NCBI GenBank assembly: GCA_003648225.1
Contig: QMOL01000149.1
Location: 1 to 7,076, forward strand
Source: Chlamydiota bacterium
GTDB lineage: Bacteria > Auribacterota > UBA3054 > B51-G9
Direction of reading: 5' to 3'
DNA length: 7,076 nucleotides
The translations under genes were made by a program, and so were the position numbers. The notes below the pieces were generated by a model that was not told the DNA's origin, did no database searches, and saw nothing but the letters and a program-made list of their open reading frames with translations. Below are positions 1 to 5,600 of this stretch, one piece after another (position 1 is the stretch's first letter; every line of letters starts with the position of its first letter).

Positions 1-1702
1 CAGCATTATAAGAGAAAGAAAATTCTGCGCCGTTTTTGTTTCTTTTAGTTAAAACATTATTATTATTGTCATAAGTAAAAGTCTCATAACTTCCATCTGA
101 ATAATCTTTTCTTGAAACCCGGTTCAGATCGTCATAGGAATAAACAACAGCCGCGCCGGTGAAATTAGTTTCAGTAATAATTCTGGAATATTGGTCGAAA
201 GCGAGAGAATGAACAGCGCCGAGCGGATTAACTTCTGCGATGAGTCTGTTTAAAGAATCATAGAAATTAGAAGTAACATTTCCGTTAGGGTCTTTCATTG
301 TAATTACATTATTATTTCCATCGTAAGTGACATAAGAATTATCACCTGCACCGTTAGCTTTTCGATAGACGCGGTAAAGTTTATCGTAATATTTATACCA
401 GATTGTGCCCGTAATGTCATAACTTCTTGTAATATTCCCTGAATATCCTCTTGTGAAGAAATTAGTATAGGAGTTTTTAATTTCAGTAACGACTCTTCCC
501 TGATTGCCATAGATGCGGATATTAGTAATTCCCGGCGAGAAGACTTTATAACGTTGCGCGGTGCTGTTGTATTCGTATTTTTCCCAATAGCCTTTACTAT
601 CAACGACTTCAGACAAACGTCCCCACAGATCATAAGAGTTTGAAGTAACAGTCCCGTTGCAGGCTTTAACGATAATCATTTGTCCATTCAAATTATAAAT
701 AATTTCGTTAGTACATCCGCCTGCCAGGAACTCTTTAATTCTATGCCCGACATCGTCATAGACATAAGTACTCAAATTGCCGTTAAAATCCGTTTCGGTA
801 AGAATATTTCCGAATACGTCATAAGTATAACTGCGGGTGCGCGAAAGAGATTTTGTAACACCTTCCTGGGTTTCCGAAGCGATATTACCTTCAGCATCAT
901 AAGTATATGAGATAGTGATTCCGTTTTGCAGTTCATGCGTAAGAAGTTGACCATCGGGATTGTAAGTAAACGTCTCACTATTACCTGTCGGGTAGTCGAT
1001 TCCAGTAAGTAGTCCATCGGTGTATGTTCGATCGGTACGGTTACTCAAAGGGTCGATATAAGTTGTAAGTTGGTGGTCGGTATATGCGTATTGATGGACA
1101 TAACCTTCGGCATCAATTTTCTTGACAAGATCATTATTTGAATCGTAATAATAATAGGTTGTGTAACCGTTAGCGTCGGTCCGGCTTGTGGTCCGTCCAT
1201 CTGAATCGAAAGTATAATTAATATTTCGTCCACTGCTGTACTGAATCCGTGTAACCAGTCCGTTATCATTATAATAATAAGTTTTCCATCTTCCGTCTGC
1301 GAGGGTTTCTTTTGTCCATTTTTCCGGTGAGATGCTATAGGTTAAGGTAATCGGGTCACCGAATTCAGTATATTTTGTAACACGGTTAATGGAATCATAT
1401 TCGATTTGGACAGTAATTTGATTTTCCGGATTTATAATAGCGACCAATCGATGATTAATATCATAAACATATTTATTTGTCGCATTATTAGGAGCAATCA
1501 CGCTTGTTAGATTTTCATTATTATCGTATAAATAATGATATGTTTCACCTCCCGGCACATTAATTTCCGAGATTTTCCCATTAGAATTATAACTGTATAA
1601 AAGTGATTTCCCACTTGCATCTGTAACGTTAATCAAGCGTTGAGCAGTATTGTACGAATAAGCCAAAGCATTCCCGTAATTATCAGCAACTGAAACGAGG
1701 AA
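1..1702 (-). repeat. YD-repeat array of the RHS protein
   Basis: From residue about 245 to the window edge the protein is made of about 25 units of roughly 17-29 residues with the pattern Y-x-Y-[DN]-x(2-3)-G/N/R-[LVI]. Examples are YSYNSNGKISEINVPGG, YLYDNNENLTSVIAP, YTYDVFGNILTETDFNGN and FTYDNNNNVLTKRNKNG. The copies are diverged at protein level, so the DNA is not a clean tandem repeat. The unit starting near residue 678 is irregular (IWYKYYDKLYRVYRKANGAG). The array continues past the left edge, and no RHS core signature has been reached. Confidence 0.9.
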
Positions 1703-2434
1703 TCCATTATTGTCAAACACAATTCTTTCACCGCCTATTGATCCGCAGGCGGTGCATTGTTCATTGAGAGTCCATCCTCCCGCGTCTTTTATCAGGTCAT
1801 AATTAAAAAGGACTTTATATGGAGAATAAGAGCCGTCGGCATTCTTTTTGAACTGAGCCCTCTTACCATTTTGCAGTCTGATGATAACATATATATTAGA
1901 GCCATCGGAAGTTTCGAAAAGCTGCATGGTGTTATAAGAAACCCAACCATATCCAAACGGACCGTTATAAATTTCCTGAGCATTATATGTTCTGTCAACA
2001 ATCAGCCATGGACCGATGGAAGGAAATCTCGCATCAAAGAATCGCTGAACATATCCGCCTGTCTGCATATAAATAGGCGACCCTTTTGATTTAGGGCAAT
2101 CGGGTTCCGGCTCATCCGGTGGCGGGTCTTCTTTACATTTAGGTTTTTCCGGTTTGTCTTTTTTTTCTTCTTTCGGGCATTCCGGTTTTTCCTTTTCCGG
2201 TTTTTCTTCCTCTTCACACTTTTCTTTAGGTTTTGGCGGAGGGGGAACCGGCTTCGGTTTTGGCTCACAAGGCGGCGGATCAGGCGGTGGAATAGGCGGG
2301 TCGGGCTCCGGGTTAGGTCCATCACCAATTTCGATACCTCCATTCCATACCGAGTCGTTAGCACGCACGGAAAAATTAGTTATGGTGACTAATATTACAA
2401 GTAAGCTCAATAAAAAGATAGTAATACGTTTCAT
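1..2434 (-). CDS. RHS/YD-repeat secreted protein, N-terminal 811 residues (3' end beyond window)
   Basis: Seen: the frame is open from an ATG at 2434-2432 to the left edge, 811 codons with no stop. An in-frame TAA lies at 2458-2456 and no other start codon falls between it and the ATG, so the start is fixed. Order of parts: signal peptide about 1-25 (hydrophobic core IFLLSLLVILVTI, likely cleavage after VRA); a Pro/Lys/Glu linker about 40-117 with five Cys; a DUF6531-like RHS N-terminal module about 118-245, with GSPIYMQTGGYVQ, VDRTYNAQ and GPFGYGW; then about 25 YD repeats such as YTYDAEGNIASET and YSYDDLNRVSRKD. Known of the family: RHS repeats form a hollow beta-shell around a C-terminal, often toxic, domain in polymorphic toxins and WapA-like proteins. 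Inference: a Sec-exported RHS protein, not a type VI effector, because no PAAR or VgrG part precedes the repeats. No lipobox Cys is present. The effector end cannot be seen, so toxin activity is unproven. Confidence 0.93.
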   Translation of the reverse strand, partial: MKRITIFLLSLLVILVTITNFSVRANDSVWNGGIEIGDGPNPEPDPPIPPPDPPPCEPKPKPVPPPPKPKEKCEEEEKPEKEKPECPKEEKKDKPEKPKCKEDPPPDEPEPDCPKSKGSPIYMQTGGYVQRFFDARFPSIGPWLIVDRTYNAQEIYNGPFGYGWVSYNTMQLFETSDGSNIYVIIRLQNGKRAQFKKNADGSYSPYKVLFNYDLIKDAGGWTLNEQCTACGSIGGERIVFDNNGFLVSVADNYGNALAYSYNTAQRLINVTDASGKSLLYSYNSNGKISEINVPGGETYHYLYDNNENLTSVIAPNNATNKYVYDINHRLVAIINPENQITVQIEYDSINRVTKYTEFGDPITLTYSISPEKWTKETLADGRWKTYYYNDNGLVTRIQYSSGRNINYTFDSDGRTTSRTDANGYTTYYYYDSNNDLVKKIDAEGYVHQYAYTDHQLTTYIDPLSNRTDRTYTDGLLTGIDYPTGNSETFTYNPDGQLLTHELQNGITISYTYDAEGNIASETQEGVTKSLSRTRSYTYDVFGNILTETDFNGNLSTYVYDDVGHRIKEFLAGGCTNEIIYNLNGQMIIVKACNGTVTSNSYDLWGRLSEVVDSKGYWEKYEYNSTAQRYKVFSPGITNIRIYGNQGRVVTEIKNSYTNFFTRGYSGNITRSYDITGTIWYKYYDKLYRVYRKANGAGDNSYVTYDGNNNVITMKDPNGNVTSNFYDSLNRLIAEVNPLGAVHSLAFDQYSRIITETNFTGAAVVYSYDDLNRVSRKDYSDGSYETFTYDNNNNVLTKRNKNGAEFSFSYNA
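2087..2314 (-). repeat. Pro/Lys/Glu low-complexity linker with five spaced cysteines
   Basis: Residues about 41-116 of the RHS protein. The first part is Pro/Asp/Glu-rich (PNPEPDPPIPPPDPPP); the later part is built of Lys, Glu and Pro (KPEKEKPECPKEEKK). Cys occur at residues 56, 73, 86, 100 and 113, giving spacings of 17, 13, 14 and 13. The composition suggests a stiff, extended, charged stalk between the signal peptide and the folded RHS shell. The open frame on the opposite strand here, rich in Gly and Ser, is only the mirror of this bias. Confidence 0.8.
2360..2434 (-). other. Sec signal peptide of the RHS protein
   Basis: Codons 1-25 encode a basic start (MKR), a hydrophobic stretch ITIFLLSLLVILVTI, and a polar end with Val at -3 and Ala at -1 (SVRA before ND). 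This fits signal peptidase I cleavage after residue 25. There is no Cys at the position needed for a lipoprotein. It implies export across the inner membrane by the Sec system. The following step (outer membrane, wall or release) is not shown by the sequence. Confidence 0.85.
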
Positions 2435-2458
2435 GGTTTTGTTTTTTGTTCTTTTTTA
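2435..2458 (-). promoter_or_regulatory. A-rich leader without Shine-Dalgarno before the RHS start
   Basis: The bases just before the RHS ATG read AACAAAAAACAAAACC on the minus strand. There is no AGGAGG-like run at the usual 5-10 base distance. The ATG is still secure because of the signal peptide that follows and the in-frame stop at 2458-2456. A-rich leaders in place of a Shine-Dalgarno are typical of Bacteroidetes and related groups, which is family-level knowledge and not proof of taxonomy. Confidence 0.5.
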
Positions 2459-2610
2459 TCGTAATTTGTATTTTTTATTAATTTCTGCTCATTTCGGATT
2501 TGTGATTTTCTGCCAATCAATCCAATCCAAATTAAACATTCAATAATCAATACGGCACAGGCGCACTTTTAAAGCAGAAATTTTCGAGTTTCAAGTTAAT
2601 CCAACCAATG

Positions 2611-2634
2611 AAATAACATGCGTATTATCGCATG
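2611..2634 (-). terminator. Hairpin followed by T-rich run, candidate intrinsic terminator of the PKD gene
   Basis: CATGCG and CGCATG form a perfect 6-bp stem with a 6-base loop at 2617-2634. On the minus strand the stem is followed by TTATTT and then CATTGG. The position, 38 bases after the PKD stop codon, and the T-rich tail fit a modest rho-independent terminator. The stem is short, so efficiency is doubtful. Confidence 0.4.
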
Positions 2635-2648
2635 GTCATCCAATAATC

Positions 2649-2667
2649 CATAAGCTTCCAGCTTATG
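2649..2667 (-). terminator. Perfect 8-bp hairpin after the PKD gene stop (possible terminator element)
   Basis: On the plus strand CATAAGCT and AGCTTATG flank a 3-base loop TCC. On the minus strand the hairpin begins 5 bases after the stop codon at 2675-2673. It is not followed by a run of T (GATTATTGG follows), so by itself it is not a classical intrinsic terminator. It could protect the 3' end of the message. Confidence 0.35.
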
Positions 2668-2672
2668 CTACT

Positions 2673-5600
2673 TTAATAGACAAGTTTCAGCAAGTCATAA
2701 ACGACTTCTGAAACATTTCCATTATCATCTTCCGCACTAATTGCCAGTTTATAACTATCCGGCATAGTCAAATATCCATTATTTGCTTTAGCGTCCCATT
2801 TCAGGGAATGAATTCCTTTAGAGACATTATTATAGACAAAGGATCTTATAATTTGTCCGCTAAAATTCATAATATCAACATTAACTATTGCCACAGGTTT
2901 GGATACAGAATAAGTTATTGTCAATTCATTAGTAACGGAATCGCGATATGGATTGAGTCCGGCACTATAATAATTTGGTTCTCCTTCAATAGTAATATCG
3001 AATATTTTAGGTTTACTGTTAACAATAACCGAATTAACCGGAAGCTGCCAATTCCAAATATAGAAGAAGAAATCGGCTGCAGAATACGGGTCAACAGCAA
3101 TGTCGCCGTTGTCATCCGTAGTATCCCATCGTGCGTATTGTTTACCGGCAGCGACCGGAGTATGCTGATAAATAGTTTTGAGTCGGTTATATAAATATGG
3201 AGTTGTATTTCGTCCGGTAGGATTTTTTGCCATATAGAGGCTCACTTCAGAGCGATAATTTAAAGTAAAGCCGATCATCAGCGGATTATCGCTATAAATT
3301 GTAAAAGACTTGTTTTCGACAGTAGATCTATCAACTCCCGGTGAAGATAGTCCCGGGACATCATAACTCGGGTCATAAACCAGTGTATTCCCATTATATT
3401 CGTATGTAGCAACATAATAATAAGTGCCATCCGAGACATAGTTCCCGAGTTCATCTTTTCCGTCCCAGACAATCGTAGTATGACCTGCCGGAAGAGATTC
3501 ATTATCGAGCAAAGTTTTTTTAGTTACGCCATACTGGTTGTTAATTTTTAAAGTTACCATTGCGGCAAACGGCATAAAAACATTTGCTGTAATAGTTTCG
3601 TTCAAAGTCGGGTCGAATTTTTCTTCATCAAAAACAATCGACATACTGCCCTCAACAGAAACGGCAAGTTTTTTTGTACTTTTTCTTCCTGCACTGTCAA
3701 TTACAATTAAGGACGGATAATACGTTCCAAATTCTGTATAGTTATGAATAACCGTAGCCGGAACAGTTGAAGAGAACTCTTCTGTTCCGTCATCGAAATC
3801 TATTTTATAAGTAACAATTGGCGAAGCAGAAGGAATACCGTCAATGGTAAAAGAGGCATTGAAAGGCACGTCTCCGGAATTTGGCGAAACAGAGCCGGTT
3901 GCACGCGGCCATTCACTTACAAGAACGGTGACAAAGGTAGTTGCTGTCGCGCTATTATTATCATTGTCCGTAGCGATAAAGAAAGCTTTATAAAGACCTG
4001 TAGAAGAATAGCTGTGGAAAACATGTCCATCGAGTGACGAAGAATCCATTTCACCATCGCCGAAGATCCATTTAAGTTGAGTGATATTTCCATCTATATC
4101 ATTTGCGTATCCACAAAACGAGACTACATCGCCTGTATTAACAACATTCGGCGAGACGCTGGCGAAAGCGGTTGGCATTTCCTGACTTAATATAGTAACG
4201 GAGATTTCTCCGGTTGCCTGTAATCCGCTGTCATCCTGAGCAATGAGAAGGGACTTATAAGTTCCCGGCGTTGTATAATTATAAGAATTAGGGTTATCAT
4301 TTATTGGATCGTACTGCACAAAAGTTCCGCTTTCATTAAAATCCCAGAAAAAGTACAGAATTGTTCCATCTGGGTCAATTCCATCTGCGGTAAATTTTAC
4401 AGTTTGCGGAACAATAGCCTGCAACGGCATAGCACGTGGATCAGGGATAGGAAAAGCGCCAACGCTAATTATTAATTCAATATAATCCTGAACGCCATTT
4501 GAGGTGGTAACTCTGAACTTCGGGATATATTTTCCTTTAGTTTCATAAGTATAATTAACAATTCCGTTAGATGTGCTGTTCCACTCATAAGTACCGTCAC
4601 CGTCTAAATCCCATTCATAAAGAGCTACAAATTGATTTGTACAATTCCCGATAAAATTAACCGTCAAAGGAGGTGCTCCGGAGTTCGGCGTTGCGGAAGC
4701 AAACGCTATTGGATAGCCGTCCGGAAGGATTGTGATGATTGTGCTTGCCGTCCCTGTAACGCCCATATTATCAACGGCATAAAGTCTCGGAGAATATGCA
4801 CCCGCAGTATTTGTATAACTGTACTGATAAGTTCCTGCAGTAGATGTTGTGTGATTAATTGTACCATTACCGTCTGCATCAAGGAGGTATGAAACAACGT
4901 TGCCATCAGGATCGGACGCGCTAAATGTGAGTGTTGAACTAAATGGAGCGATTCCTCTTACCGGTTTTGCTGAAATAGTTGCAACAGGACCACTGTTTGT
5001 AACAATAACAATCGCGTTCGTATCGGCGTATGTGCCAGTATTATCAGTAACGCGGAGTTTTATATTTGCGGAACTTTGAGTTGGGAATAATAGTGTAACA
5101 GTTTCAGTTAAATCATCGGAATATCTGTCGAAATAACCATCATTATTCAAATCCCATTGAATTGAACTGATTGATCCGCCTGAAGCATAACTTGATGAAG
5201 CGTCAAGAGCGACGCGCGAAGGCGCTGCCTTAGGGTCCGCAGTATAATTAATTATAGCGACCGGAGGAACAGAACTAATATGAACAGTTTGCTCTACGGT
5301 ATAAACAGTTCCATCAACAGTAACGTCTGCTTTAACCGTATGATCTCCTGCCAGAGCAAAATTATGAATATACATATTGGGATTATGAGGTCTGGATGTT
5401 GAATTAACAGTTACATTATCAACATATATTCTTACATAAGTTACTGAACCTTTATCTGCATAAGTGACAACAGCGACTTGAACCGGAGAAGTCAGCGCGG
5501 TTGCCGGTGTCAGGAATAATTGAACATTCACCGAGTCTCTGTCGGCAGTTATATTAATTGGCTGAAGGTGAGTATCGGCAATTGTTATCCCGTTATTATC

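Larger units (their letters stand above)
2435..2672. other. Intergenic region between the PKD gene and the RHS gene
   Basis: This 238-bp gap has stops in the relevant frames and no convincing small gene. On the minus strand it holds, in order, two perfect short hairpins close behind the PKD stop codon, several copies of TTGGAT (ATCCAA on the plus strand), and an A-rich leader before the RHS ATG. The block 2461-2520 has only 16 G or C in 60. A promoter for the RHS gene would be expected here, but neither a clear sigma-70 pair nor a clear Bacteroidetes-type TAnnTTTG box could be assigned. Confidence 0.6.

Noticed and set aside
304..633. Minus-strand 109-codon frame overlapping the RHS repeats
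   Set aside because: It is a frame-shifted shadow of the YD array, which is continuous in its own frame through this stretch.
1757..2089. Plus-strand 110-codon frame
   Set aside because: It is antisense to the DUF6531-like part of the RHS gene, shows no domain, and has no upstream signals.
2002..2364. Minus-strand 120-codon frame rich in Lys, Arg and Asn
   Set aside because: It overlaps the RHS gene in another frame on the same strand. Its basic composition comes from frame-shifted reading of the Pro/Lys/Glu linker codons.
2154..2546. Plus-strand 130-codon frame rich in Gly, Ser and Phe, looking like a glycine-rich protein
   Set aside because: It lies opposite the Pro/Lys/Glu linker and signal peptide of the RHS gene. 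Its Gly/Ser/Phe content is the mirror of CCN, GAA and AAA codons, and the RHS frame is far better supported.
2460..2600. Promoter for the RHS gene (for example TTGGCA on the minus strand as a -35 box)
   Set aside because: No -10 box of acceptable match lies at 16-18 bases from it, and TAnnTTTG-like sequences have mismatches. The A/T-rich gap gives many weak partial matches.
4632..4892. Plus-strand 86-codon frame with many Cys and Arg
   Set aside because: It is antisense to PKD domains 4-5. Cys and Arg arise from reverse reading of common Thr, Ala and Gly codons, and no metal-binding arrangement is convincing.
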